From assembly GCA_016893485.2 (NCBI GenBank), contig JAFEKX020000001.1, positions 8,883,501 to 8,947,500 of the forward strand: 64,000 nt of DNA, in the 5' to 3' direction. This DNA is from Streptomyces sp. P3. GTDB taxonomy: Bacteria; Actinomycetota; Actinomycetes; Streptomycetales; Streptomycetaceae. Under the pieces are notes generated by a model. It ran no database searches. It saw only the letters and a program-made list of their open reading frames with translations, and had not been told where the DNA came from. Positions within the stretch are counted from its first letter, which is position 1. Each line of letters starts with the position of its first letter. The position numbers and the translations under genes are program-made. Below, one piece after another: positions 9,554-17,812 of this stretch.

Positions 9554-10286
9554 ATGGAGGAATCGGCGCTGGGCGGAGGCGCGGTCAACGAGGTCGTCCG
9601 GGTCGGGGAGACCGTACGGCGTACTCCGGTGTCGCCGGAACGGTCGCGCTATGTGACCGGACTGCTCGGGCAGTTCGAGCGGCGGGGCTGGCCGGGCGCA
9701 CCCCGGTTTCTCGGAACGGACGAGCGCGGGCGGGAGATGCTCCGGTACATCGAGGGCCGGGCGGCCGTCAGTTCCGAGGCGCGGGCCGCCGTCCGCACCG
9801 ATGACAGCCTCGTGCGCGTCGCGCAGTTGGTGCAGGCCTTCCATGATCTGACCCACGGCACCCCGCAGGCCGGTGAGCAGGACGTCGTCTGTCACAACGA
9901 CCTGGCGCCCAAGAACACCGTCTACGACCGCGCGTGGCACCCCTGGCGTTCGTCGACTGGGACCTCGCCGCCCCCGGCGAGCGCATCCACGACGTCGCGC
10001 ACGTCTGCTGGCCGTACCTCGACCTCGGCCCGGACGTCACCGACATCCCCGCGACCGCCCGCCGGGTCGCCCTGATCTGCGAGGCCTACGGCCTCGACGA
10101 CACCCACCGGCTCCTCGACACGGTGCTGTGGTGGCAGGACCGGTGCCGGCGGGGCATCGAGGCCGGCGCCGGGCGCGGCGAGCGGGGCATGGTCGCGCTG
10201 CGGGCGCGAGGGTCGTGGACGAGATCCGGGATGCCCGTGCCTGGGTGGCCGCGCACCACCGCGAGCTGGGTGCCTTCCTGCGCTGA
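9554..10286 (+). CDS. Aminoglycoside phosphotransferase-like (APH) family protein (two frame breaks)
   Basis: A small kinase-fold protein of about 244 residues. The start ATG 9554 (MEESALGGGAVNEVVRVG) has GGGAGG 8 bases upstream. The catalytic loop is CHNDLAPKNTVYD, the Brenner-type HxDxxxxN motif, and FVDWDLAAPGERIHDVAH is the metal-binding DxD region. Frame shifts near 9943 and 10210 each need one added base; the end is then RVVDEIRDARAWVAAHHREL. Such proteins phosphorylate small hydroxylated or amino compounds; only a minority give antibiotic resistance, and nothing here points to a specific drug. The N-terminal lobe is short. Confidence 0.7.
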
Positions 10287-10341
10287 GCCGACGTAGACCG
10301 AAGCCGCCGTAGAACGGACCCAACGGGCGGAGTCGCTCACC

Positions 10342-10370
10342 TTGACATGCAGGTAAGTGCCTGCATAACG
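10342..10370 (+). promoter_or_regulatory. Promoter with an ArsR-type operator in its spacer
   Basis: TTGACA at 10342-10347 is a perfect -35 hexamer; a -10 lies at about 10364-10370 (CATAACG). Overlapping and filling the spacer is an exact inverted repeat, ATGCAGG-TAAGTG-CCTGCAT (10347-10366). The gene that follows at 10401 encodes an ArsR-type regulator, so self-repression by steric block is the simple reading. Confidence 0.7.
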
Positions 10371-10400
10371 TTGAGTGTGCGATCCGAACAGGACTCAGGG

Positions 10401-11170
10401 ATGGACAAGGTCTTCAAGGCGCTGGCCGACGAGACCCGCAGGCGTCTGCTCGACCGGCTGCACGAGGACAACGGGCAGACGCTCGGGGAGTTGTGCGGGC
10501 GGATCGACATGACCCGGCAGTCGGTGACTCAGCACCTTGCCGTCCTGGAGGCCGCCAACCTGGTCAGCACGGTGCGGCGCGGCCGGGAGAAGTTGCACTA
10601 CCTCAACCCGGTCCCGCTGCACGAGATACAGGAGCGCTGGATCGACAAGTTCGAGCGCCCGCGCCTGCGCGCGCTCGGTGCCCTCAAACGACGAGCCGAG
10701 GAAGCCATGACCGACAAGCCGACATTCGTCTACGTCACCTACATCGCGAGCACCCCGAGAAGGTCTGGGACGCGCTCACCGACGCCGATCTGACCGCCGC
10801 CTACTGGGGCCACAGCAACGTGTCCGACTGGCAGCGCGGCTCCCGTTGGGAACACCGGCGCATCGACGGCTCCAACGTCGCCGACGTCGTCGGCAGGGTG
10901 GTGGAGAGCGAGCGCCCGACCCGGCTGGTGACCACGTGGGCCTCGCCGGAGAAGGAGGACCAGGAGGACACGCACTCCCGGGTCACCTACGACATCCGGC
11001 CGCACGAGGACATCGTGCGCCTCACCGTCACCCACGAGGACCTCGCCGACGAGGGCGAGCTGTCCGACGTCTCCGGCGGCTGGCCGGCCGTGCTGTCCAA
11101 CCTGAAGTCGCTGCTCGAAACCGGCAGCCCCCTCCCGCAGTCGCCCTGGCAGGTGCCGGGCGGCCACTGA
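10401..11170 (+). CDS. ArsR-family HTH regulator fused to an AHSA1/SRPBCC domain (one frame break)
   Basis: One polypeptide of about 256 residues. The first 95 residues are an ArsR winged helix (MDKVFKALADETRRRLLDRL, MTRQSVTQHLAVLEAANLV, REKLHYLNPVPLHEI) without the ELCVCDL metal-site cysteines. Reading runs on without a stop through EEAMTDKPTF into an AHSA1 domain (FVYVTYIASTPEKVWDALTD, YWGHSNVSDWQRGSRWEHR). The domain join is therefore in frame in the DNA. A separate frame change near 10755, inside the second domain, needs one more G in CCGAG. SRPBCC folds bind hydrophobic ligands, so this is probably a one-component ligand-sensing repressor. A two-gene version of the same pair occurs at 28904-29907. 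Confidence 0.8.
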
Positions 11171-11224
11171 AGGGGGCGTGGCTTCCTTCCGGAGTCCGGG
11201 GTTCCTACGGTCGGCCCGGGGTGC

Positions 11225-11664
11225 CTACGGTTTGGGGGTGCTCCGCGCCGCCGTACCGGCACACACCAGGCCCAGGATCACGGCGAGTCCGCCGATGATG
11301 ACGTTGTTCAGGATGACGCCCTTGTCGGGGCTGCTGCCGACGATCCACGGCGAGACGATCATCCAGACACCCAGGGCGCTCATGGCCCAGCTGAGGCCGT
11401 ACATGCGTTCCGGAGCCCTGGTGAAACCGAGCGCCAGCAGGCCGATCGCGATGCCGACGATGAGGTTGTGCGGCACGAGCGCGGGCTGGCTCGTCGTGTA
11501 GTGGAGTATCCACGGGGATACGGCGCAGTACAGACCGAGCAGGAACACCGGTCCGTCCACGAGCGCCACATCGCGTCCACCGAGCATGCGGGCGTAGCGC
11601 GCCTGCATTTCGAGACATCAGGGTGGCTCGCCATGTCACCTCTGGTGTGCGAGACGTTGGCCAT
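11225..11664 (-). CDS. SPW-repeat membrane protein (one frame break)
   Basis: A small four-span membrane protein typical of actinobacteria. The start ATG 11664 gives MANVSHTRGDMASHPDVS. Near 11607 one missing base moves reading to EMQARYARMLGGRDVALVDG. The two repeats are recognisable by Ser-Pro-Trp: CAVSPWILHYT and MIVSPWIVGSSPD, each followed by a hydrophobic helix (NLIVGIAIGLLALG and NNVIIGGLAVILGLV). Function is unknown; such genes are often next to stress sigma factors, as here with the ECF sigma gene upstream on the same strand. Confidence 0.85.
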
Positions 11665-11755
11665 GACTCGTCTCCTTTACGACTTGCTGGCCTGACCGCG
11701 TCTGATGCGGTCTGCGGTAGGAGCCGCTTCATCCCATTGTGCTCTTATTTCACCT

Positions 11756-12351
11756 TTATGTGTAGTGTTCAGGCGGTTCGTCGTCCTGGAGGCGGCGGCG
11801 CAACTGGTGCAGCCCGCGTCGCGCGTGGCTCTTGACCGTCCCGAGCGGCCAGCCGGTGCGCCGCGCGATCTGCGTCTGGGTCAGGTCCTCGTAGTACGTC
11901 AGCCCCAGCACCCGCCGCTGGGGCGCGGGAGTTGGGCCAGTTCGCGCAGCACGAGGACACGGTCGAGCACCGCCTCGGGCTTCGCTACGACGGGCTCGGC
12001 GAGCGTCAGTGACGCCCCGGCGGCGGCCACCAGGTGCAGGCGCCGGGTGCGGGCGGACAGCGCGTCGGCGATCGTGCGCCGGGTGATCCCCACGATCCAG
12101 CCGCCGATCGTGCCGCGCTCGGGCCGGAAACCCCCGCGCCCGCGCCACACCCCGAGGAACACCTGCTGGGTCACGTCCTCGGCCTCCTTGGCGTCCCCAG
12201 TGAGCGCCGGGCCAGCGTGTGCACCAGCGCCGACCAGCGGTGATATGCCTCGGCCAGACACCTCGTCGCCCGCCACCAGCCCCCTGGCCAGCTCCTCGTC
12301 GGTGAACTCCGTCGCCGGGCTCGACCGGAGGGTGCTGTGCGGCGAGCTCAT
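11756..12351 (-). CDS. ECF sigma factor beside the LitR-like regulator (three frame breaks)
   Basis: An RNA polymerase sigma factor of about 195 residues. The start ATG 12351 (MSSPHSTLRSSPATEFTDEE) has GGAG upstream. The sigma-2 helix is split: LAEAYHRWSALVHTLARRSLG in one frame, then DAKEAEDVTQQVFLGVWRGRG in another. Next comes GGWIVGITRRTIADALSART, and sigma-4 reads PAPQRRVLGLTYYEDLTQTQ with the helix-turn-helix GWPLGTVKSHARRGLHQLRR. Breaks lie near 12262, 12200 and 11930. It is divergent from a B12-type MerR gene across 155 bp, the same pairing as litS-litR in light-induced Streptomyces gene sets, so it may be a light-response sigma factor. No anti-sigma gene is adjacent. Confidence 0.75.
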
Positions 12352-12488
12352 GGCGACGGCTCCTCACGTCCTACGGCGACCACCGGGCCAGGCTGTGGTG
12401 CCACGGCGGTTCGTGATGTCTGCCGGGGTATGCCCGGTTGCGTCCATCGTGGGAGCTTGGGACAAGTCGATCAACTCGCGTCGATTCT

Positions 12489-12506
12489 GCGTCGTATAGT
12501 CGACGC
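12489..12506 (+). promoter_or_regulatory. Operator and -10 element directly abutting the regulator start codon
   Basis: GCGTCG-TATAGT-CGACGC is a perfect 6-bp inverted repeat whose 6-base centre, TATAGT (12495-12500), is a good -10 hexamer. The ATG at 12507 follows at once. Transcription from this -10 would start at or very near the ATG, so the mRNA may be leaderless, and a dimer bound to the arms would cover the -10. Confidence 0.6.
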
Positions 12507-13504
12507 ATGAGCGAGTTGTCCGCCGACCGGGACCCTGGGTACCCGTCCGCGGCCCAAGTGCCCCTGACGACCGGCGCGTTGGCCCGCCGACTGGGCGTCG
12601 CGCCGACCACGCTGCGGTCCTGGGAGCAGCGCTACGGCATCGGGCCCGCGGTCCGCGCCGAGGGACGGCACCGGCGCTGGGCCCCGGGGACGTGGCCGTG
12701 CTGGAGGAGATGTGCCGGCTGACCTCGTCGGGCGTGCCCCCGGCCGAGGCGGCGCGAGTGGCGAAGGGGGCCGCCGGTGCGGACCCCGGACAGGCCGCTC
12801 GGACGCACGGCCCCTCGCGGGCCGCCGGGACCCTGCCCCTCGGCGATGTGCGCCAGGAGTGCCGCGGCCTCGCGCGGGCCGCCGTCCGGCTCGACGCGCC
12901 CGCCGTCGAGCGTCAACTGGCCGACGCCGTGGGGCAGTACGGCATCGTCGTCGCCTGGCAGGAGGTGATGGTGCCGACCCTGCACGCGGTGGGTCGCAAG
13001 TGGGCCTCGTCCGGGGACCGTTATGTGGAGGTGGAGCACCTGCTGTCCTGGCACGTCTCCACCGCCCTGCGCCGACGCACCCCACCCCCGGGGCCGCAGC
13101 CGGACACCCCGCCCGCCGGGCCCGTCATGCTCGCCTGTGTACCCGGCGAGCAGCACACCCTCCCGATCGAGGCGCTCAACGCCGCACTGGGTGAACTCGC
13201 CCTGCCCACAAGGATGTTCGGCGCCGCCGTCCCCGCCGAGGCACTCACCGCTGCGGTACGGCGGCTGGGCCCCGCCGTCGTCGTCCTGTGGGCACAGGCA
13301 CGCTCCACCGCGAGCCTGCCGCTGGCCCGGCACCTCACAGACATCCGCTGGGGAGTCAAGGGCGCCCGGCGACAGCCCTCGGTGGTACTGGCCGGACCTG
13401 GCTGGTCCGGGCCCTCGGCGCGAGGGGCGCTGCGGCCGGTGAGCCTTCAGGACGCGGTGGAGATCGTGGCGGGGATGTACGGGGTGCGAGGGCCGGGGCG
13501 CTGA
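12507..13504 (+). CDS. litR: MerR-family regulator with cobalamin-binding domain, LitR/CarH-like (one frame break)
   Basis: A candidate adenosylcobalamin photoreceptor repressor of about 333 residues. The MerR helix-turn-helix is PLTTGALARRLGVAPTTLRS-WEQRYGI; reading changes near 12690, where one missing G in GGGG restores APGDVAVLEEM. The cap and B12 domains follow. A tryptophan (GRKWASSGDRY) precedes VEVEHLLSWHVS, matching the W...EH signature that holds the upper face of cobalamin in CarH, though with one more residue between them. MLACVPGEQHTLP corresponds to the GERH segment with the histidine that ligates cobalt. In the dark such proteins bind operators; light breaks the Co-C bond and releases DNA. 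The ECF sigma gene and the photolyase on either side fit this role. Confidence 0.78.
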
Positions 13505-13585
13505 CGGTCGGCGGGGCGCGCCGCTGAGGCTGTGCCGGGCGCCGCGCTGACCGTGTGCAGGGGGCCGAGAGGGCGGGCCGGGGCC

Positions 13586-14970
13586 TCAACCTCCCGCCGA
13601 GTCGCCCGACCGTCCCTGCCGGAACCGCGCGAGCCCGTCGGAGAGTTCGACGATCGGGTCCGGATAGTCACCGAGCGCCGCACGGTCGAATCCCTGGAGT
13701 TTCCACGGCTCGTGCACCAACCGCCCCTCCAGCGCGGCGAGTTCGGGCACCCAGCGGCGGACGTACGCGCCGTCCGGGTCGTAGCGCTTCGCCTGAGTGA
13801 CGGGGTTCAGGACCCGGTTGGGGCGTGAGTCGGTGCCGGTGCCCGCCATCCACTGCCAGTTGAGCTGGTTGTTGGCCACGTCGCCGTCGACCAGGAGGTC
13901 GAGGAAGTGCCGGGCGCCGACGCGCCAGTCGACGTAGAGCGTCTTGGTCAGGAAGCTCGCCGTCAGGAGGCGTCCGCGGTTGTGCATCCAGCCCTCGTGG
14001 CTCAGTTGGCGCATCGCCGCGTCGATCGGGGGTAGCCGGTGCGGCCCTCCTTCCAGGCCGCGATGTCCTCCCGGGCGCTGCGCTCGGAGCGCCAACGGTC
14101 GTGTTTCGTACGGTAGTCGGCGCTCGCGGCCGAGGGCCTGGCGGCCAGCACCTGGCGGTGGAAGTCCCGCCACGCGAGCTGCCGTACGAACGCCTCGGCG
14201 CCCGGTCCGCCCGACTGCCGTGCGCGGTGGACCAGTTCGACGGGGGAGAGGGTGCCGAAGTGGAGATGGGGCGAGAGGTGGGAGGTGGAGTCGGCGGCCA
14301 GGGCGTCGTGCAGGTCCTCGTACGACACGATGCCATCGCGCAGCCAACGGGCCAGCAGCCTACGGCCGTTGGTCTCCCCACCGGTCGCCAGGCCCGGTGA
14401 CAGCTCTTCGGCGCCGGGGCGGTCGGGCAGCTCCTCGGAACCGACACCGTCCGGGACCCGCACCGTGCGCGGCGCGGTCAGCGCAGGGCGCAGATGCTGC
14501 CCGGACCACTGCCTGAAGTACGGAGTGAACACCGCGAAGTGGTCCGAGGACGCCGGAGTCACCGCGCCCGGGGCGACGGCCGTGGTCACCGTGTCGTGGA
14601 CGTGCAGCCGCCGCCCCCTCCGCCTCCAGCGCCCGCCGCAGCCGCTGCTCGCGCCGGCGGGCGTAGGTGCTGACGTCCGCCGCCATGTGCACCTCGTCGG
14701 CGTCGGTCTCGGCGGCCACCTTGCACACCTCGTCGACGACGTCGCCGGACCGGAGCACCAGCCGGCTGCCCGCTCGCGCAGGCCCGCGTCGAGGTCCCGC
14801 AGACAGTCGGCGAGGAACGCCAGCCGGTTCGGCACCGCGAAGCCGGCGTCCATCACACCCCGATCGCGGACGAACAGGGGAACCACCTCTCGGGCCTCGG
14901 CGGCGGCGCGCAGCGCGGGCTGGTCGTGCAGGCGCAGGTCGGAGGTGAACAGGACGACCGAGACGTTCAT
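13586..14970 (-). CDS. phr: Deoxyribodipyrimidine (CPD) photolyase (three frame breaks)
   Basis: A light-driven flavoenzyme that splits cyclobutane pyrimidine dimers. The start ATG 14970 (MNVSVVLFTSDLRLHDQPAL) has GGAG 8 bases upstream. The N-terminal antenna domain runs through GDVVDEVCKVAAETDADEVH and FAVFTPYFRQW. The FAD domain shows LSPHLHFGTLSPVELV, QLAWRDFHRQVLA, the invariant EGRTGYPPIDAAMRQL, GWMHNRGRLLTASFL, and WQWMAGTGTDSRPNRVLNP. Breaks near 14780, 14620 and 14030 shift between frames that together give one complete enzyme of about 460 residues. It faces the LitR-like gene tail to tail, suggesting that light controls its expression. Confidence 0.87.
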
Positions 14971-15161
14971 GGTGCGCGCTCCGGAAGACGAGGAAAGGGC
15001 GTTGTGCAGTGCTTCCCCTCCGACGCGCCCGGCGGATGCGGCTGTCACCCGACGGGCGTACACGCTCCCGGCGCCCTCCGGCCGCCGACGAACCTCGCAT
15101 GTGGACGTCGATCGCGGGCAGGAGAACAGGTACGACGGTCCCGGTGGGGAGCCGAAGAACG

Positions 15162-15350
15162 ATGCTGGAGGTGTCTGCGGACATGGGCGCGAAGGTGTTG
15201 AAGCGGTTTTCGGCGGGGGCTCCGCGCGGATCATGGCCTGCCGAGGAGTTCGCGGCCCGGCGCCGCGACGAGGGCGAACCCGCCAAGGTCGTCATGGACC
15301 TGAAGTCCGACGCGTTCCTCGTGGTGGTTCCGGTGGGCGACGAGGACTGA
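15162..15350 (+). CDS. Small hypothetical protein
   Basis: A possible 62-residue protein starting MLEVSADMGAKVLKRF, with GGGGAG about 12 bases before the ATG. It contains VVMDLKSDAFLVVVPVG near the C-terminus, which reads like a short beta hairpin rather than random high-GC translation. It lies between the divergent photolyase gene and the LysR gene and ends 3 bases before the LysR stop. I do not recognise a family. It could instead be noise. Confidence 0.4.
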   Translation: MLEVSADMGAKVLKRFSAGAPRGSWPAEEFAARRRDEGEPAKVVMDLKSDAFLVVVPVGDED

Positions 15351-15352
15351 CG

Positions 15353-16321
15353 TCAGGTCCCTGCGGGCGACGAGCGGGCGAGGGCCGAGAACCGACGCCC
15401 GGCCCCGGTCTCAGCCCCCGCCCCGCTCAGCTCCCGCGCCCGCCGTACGAACGCCTCGTGCAGATCCCCGGCCGCCTGCGGGACGGACTCGGCGCGGCGG
15501 CGGCGCAGCATCAGCAGCACGCGGGCCGTATCCCCGGCGATCGGCCGGAAGGTGATCGCGCCGAGCCGCTCCAGCGGGTCCCCGACCACGCTGAAGTCCG
15601 GCAGGACCGTCACCCCGAGCCCCTCCGCGACCATGAGCTTGCCCATCTCGGCGCCATCCGTCGAGTACGCGAAGGCGGGGCCCCGGCCGCCCAGCAGCCG
15701 GTGCACATAGCGGTGCATCACATAGCCGGACCGCATACCGATCAGCGGCTCGCTGAGCAGGTCCTCCACACTCACGGTCGCACGGGACGCCAGCGGGCTG
15801 TCGGGGCGTACGCACACCACCGGCAGCCCGGACAGCAACTCCGTGGACTCGAAGTCGGCCGGCATGTCGTCACCGTCGAGATGATTGACCAGGCCGAGAT
15901 CGAAGCCGCCCTCCGACAGCGCCCGATGGATGTCGGTCTGCTGCGCGCCGACCACCTCGACCTGGGTCAGCGGATGCGAGGCTCGGAAGTCACGGACGAC
16001 GGGCAGCAGCAGCGGCACGGTCGCCGCGTTGACCGTGCCCACCCGCACCATGCGGCTGATCCGGTGCTGCTCCCCGGCCGCCGCCCGCAGCCGGTCCACC
16101 GCGTCCAGCACGTCGACGATCTTCGGCAGCAGCTCCCGGCCCTCCGCGCTCATCGTCGCCCCGGACCGTTTGCGCTCCAGGAGATCGACGCCGAGTTCGC
16201 GCTCGAGGTTCCGCACGGTCTCGCTCAACGCGGGCTGCGACAGGCGCAGTTCCTCGGCGGCCCGGCGCAGCGAGCCGAGCCGGGTCACGGCCGCTATGTA
16301 TTCCAGCTGTTCAGTCCGCAT
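15353..16321 (-). CDS. LysR-family transcriptional regulator of the sulfur operon
   Basis: An intact 322-residue LTTR. The N-terminal winged helix is MRTEQLEYIAAVTRLGSL then AAEELRLSQPALSETVRNLE. The periplasmic-binding-type effector domain follows (VRVGTVNAATVPLLLPVVRD, GFDLGLVNHL, VVCVRPDSPLA, MVAEGLGVTVLPD). It is divergent from the leader peptide and the organosulfur genes and separated by 136 bp from the leader ATG, the standard layout for an LTTR that controls its neighbour. By analogy with CysB and Cbl, the effector may be O-acetylserine, sulfate or a related sulfur-status signal; that is inference. One of the minority of genes here with no frame break. Confidence 0.88.
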   Translation of the reverse strand: MRTEQLEYIAAVTRLGSLRRAAEELRLSQPALSETVRNLERELGVDLLERKRSGATMSAEGRELLPKIVDVLDAVDRLRAAAGEQHRISRMVRVGTVNAATVPLLLPVVRDFRASHPLTQVEVVGAQQTDIHRALSEGGFDLGLVNHLDGDDMPADFESTELLSGLPVVCVRPDSPLASRATVSVEDLLSEPLIGMRSGYVMHRYVHRLLGGRGPAFAYSTDGAEMGKLMVAEGLGVTVLPDFSVVGDPLERLGAITFRPIAGDTARVLLMLRRRRAESVPQAAGDLHEAFVRRARELSGAGAETGAGRRFSALARSSPAGT

Positions 16322-16420
16322 GCCCGCAGAATGCGGCCGATTTCCGCCCTGTTCAAGGGTTTCCCTGTCACACCTTCGTGAAATTCAATGGTCCGGGATA
16401 CGAGACCGGTCGGGTTTTCC

Positions 16421-16450
16421 TTGACGTCTCTCGCCGACGGCTGCCACGAT
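16421..16450 (+). promoter_or_regulatory. Promoter of the sulfur operon, probably giving a leaderless leader ORF
   Basis: TTGACG at 16421-16426 and CACGAT at 16445-16450 with an 18-bp spacer. The start point expected 7-8 bases downstream coincides with the ATGATGATG at 16458. No ribosome-binding site precedes those codons, supporting leaderless translation of the short ORF. Confidence 0.6.
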
Positions 16451-16457
16451 CGACGGC

Positions 16458-16541
16458 ATGATGATGCGACTGGACCTCACGCGGCGACGCCATGTCGACC
16501 TCGCGCGCGTCTCCAGCGCCTCCTGTTGCACCGCGGCCTGA
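16458..16541 (+). CDS. Cysteine-containing leader peptide (27 residues)
   Basis: The ORF begins with three ATG codons, continues RLDLTRRRHVDLARV and ends SSASCCTAA before TGA. Short peptides with an RLTRRxHVDLxRV core and tandem cysteines near the end are widespread in front of sulfur-metabolism genes in Streptomyces and are listed as putative leader peptides. In mycobacteria, uORFs with cysteine tracts attenuate downstream genes when cysteine is plentiful. The tandem TGT-TGC codons at 16524-16529 would stall ribosomes when charged tRNA-Cys is scarce. Absent from ordinary ORF lists because of its size. Confidence 0.82.
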   Translation: MMMRLDLTRRRHVDLARVSSASCCTAA

Positions 16542-16661
16542 TCCCCGTCACCTCCGTCCTGTGATCCGCCGCCCACTTTTCCCTCTCGCCTGATATTCGC
16601 CGGATATCGCTCCGGCCGGATTCGGCGCGCCCGAAAACGCATTCCGCAACAGGAGTTCCGC
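16542..16661 (+). promoter_or_regulatory. Leader region with potential attenuator hairpins
   Basis: Between the leader stop and the sfnG ATG are several mutually overlapping stems. GATAT-N7-ATATC and the perfect palindrome TCCGGCCGGA share sequence with a longer stem whose arms are CGCCGGAT and ATTCGGCG (one mismatch). Competing stems downstream of a stalling peptide are what an attenuator needs. No U tract is seen, so control could equally be at translation of sfnG, whose AGGAG lies just below. Confidence 0.4.
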
Positions 16662-17782
16662 ATGCCCGCAGAGCCCGTGAAATTCGCCTACTGGGTCCCC
16701 AACGTCAGCGGAGGACTCGTCACCAGCAAGATCGAGCAACGCACCGACTGGGGCTACGAGTACAACCGCGAACTCGCCGTCCTCGCCGAGAACAACGGCT
16801 TCGAGTACGCGCTCAGCCAGGTCCGCTACATGGCCAGCTACGGCGCCGAGTTCCAGCACGAGTCGACCAGCTTCAGCCTCGCCCTGCTGCTCGCCACCCA
16901 GCGCCTGAAGGTCATCGCCGCCGTCCACCCCGGCCTGTGGCACCCGGGCGTCCTCGCCAAACTCGGCGCCACCGCCGACCACTTGTCGAACGGCCGCTTC
17001 GCCGTCAACGTCGTCTCCGGCTGGTTCAAGGGCGAGTTCACCGCGCTCGGCGAACCCTGGCTGGAGCACGACGAGCGCTACCGCCGCTCCGAGGAGTTCA
17101 TCCAGGCCCTACGCCAGATCTGGACCGAGGACCACACCGAACTCGCCGGTGACTTCTACCGGTTGCGCGACTTCTCCCTCAAGCCCAAGCCCCTCAACAC
17201 CCCGAACGCCCGCACCCGGAGATCTTCCAGGGCGGCAACTCCACGGCCGCCCGCGCGATGGCCGGCCGGGTCTCCGACTGGTACTTCTCCAACGGCAAGG
17301 ACTTCGACGGCGTCACCGAGCAGCTCGCCGACGTACGCCACTCGGCGGCCCAAGTCGGCCGCAGGGCACCGAAGTTCGGCCTCAACGGCTTCCTCATCGC
17401 CCGCGACACCGAGGCCGAGGCCCGCGACACGCTCCGCGAGATCGTCGCCAAGGCCGACCGCGAGGCCGTCGAGGGCTTCGGGGCCGCGGTGAAGCAGGCC
17501 GGGCAGTCCTCGGCCGACGGAAAGGGCATGTGGCAGGACTCCACGTTCGAGGACCTCGTGCAGTACAACGACGGGTTCCGTACGGGGCTCATCGGCACCC
17601 CGGAGCAGATCGCCGAACGGATCGTCGCCTACAAGAAGTTGGGCGTCGACCTTCTCCTGCTGGGCTTCCTCCACTACCACGAGGAGGTGGAGTACTTCGG
17701 CAAGCGGGTGCTGCCGCTGGTGCGTGAACTGGAAGCCCAACTCCCCGACGGCGAGGCCGAGTCGGTCTCCGTGCACGCCTGA
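16662..17782 (+). CDS. sfnG: FMNH2-dependent dimethylsulfone monooxygenase, LLM family (one frame break)
   Basis: Oxidises dimethyl sulfone to methanesulfinate using reduced flavin, releasing organic sulfur for assimilation. The start ATG 16662 (MPAEPVKFAYWVPNVSGGLV) has AGGAG 8 bases upstream. SfnG signatures are KIEQRTDWGYEYNRELA, ALSQVRYMASYGAEF, STSFSLALLLATQRL, WHPGVLAKLGATADHLSNGR and VNVVSGWFKGEF. Near 17215 one missing C in CCC breaks the frame; joined, it reads NTPNAPHPEIFQGGNSTAAR and ends DGEAESVSVHA. About 374 residues, normal length. First structural gene of the sulfur operon, dependent on a flavin reductase such as the one at 19093. Confidence 0.87.
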
Positions 17783-17812
17783 TCGCACCCCACTGCGAAA
17801 GAGGACCCCAGC

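Noticed and set aside
9554..10286. Antibiotic resistance gene
   Set aside because: The APH fold alone does not show resistance; the protein has a short N-lobe and no similarity I can tie to a known aminoglycoside-modifying enzyme.
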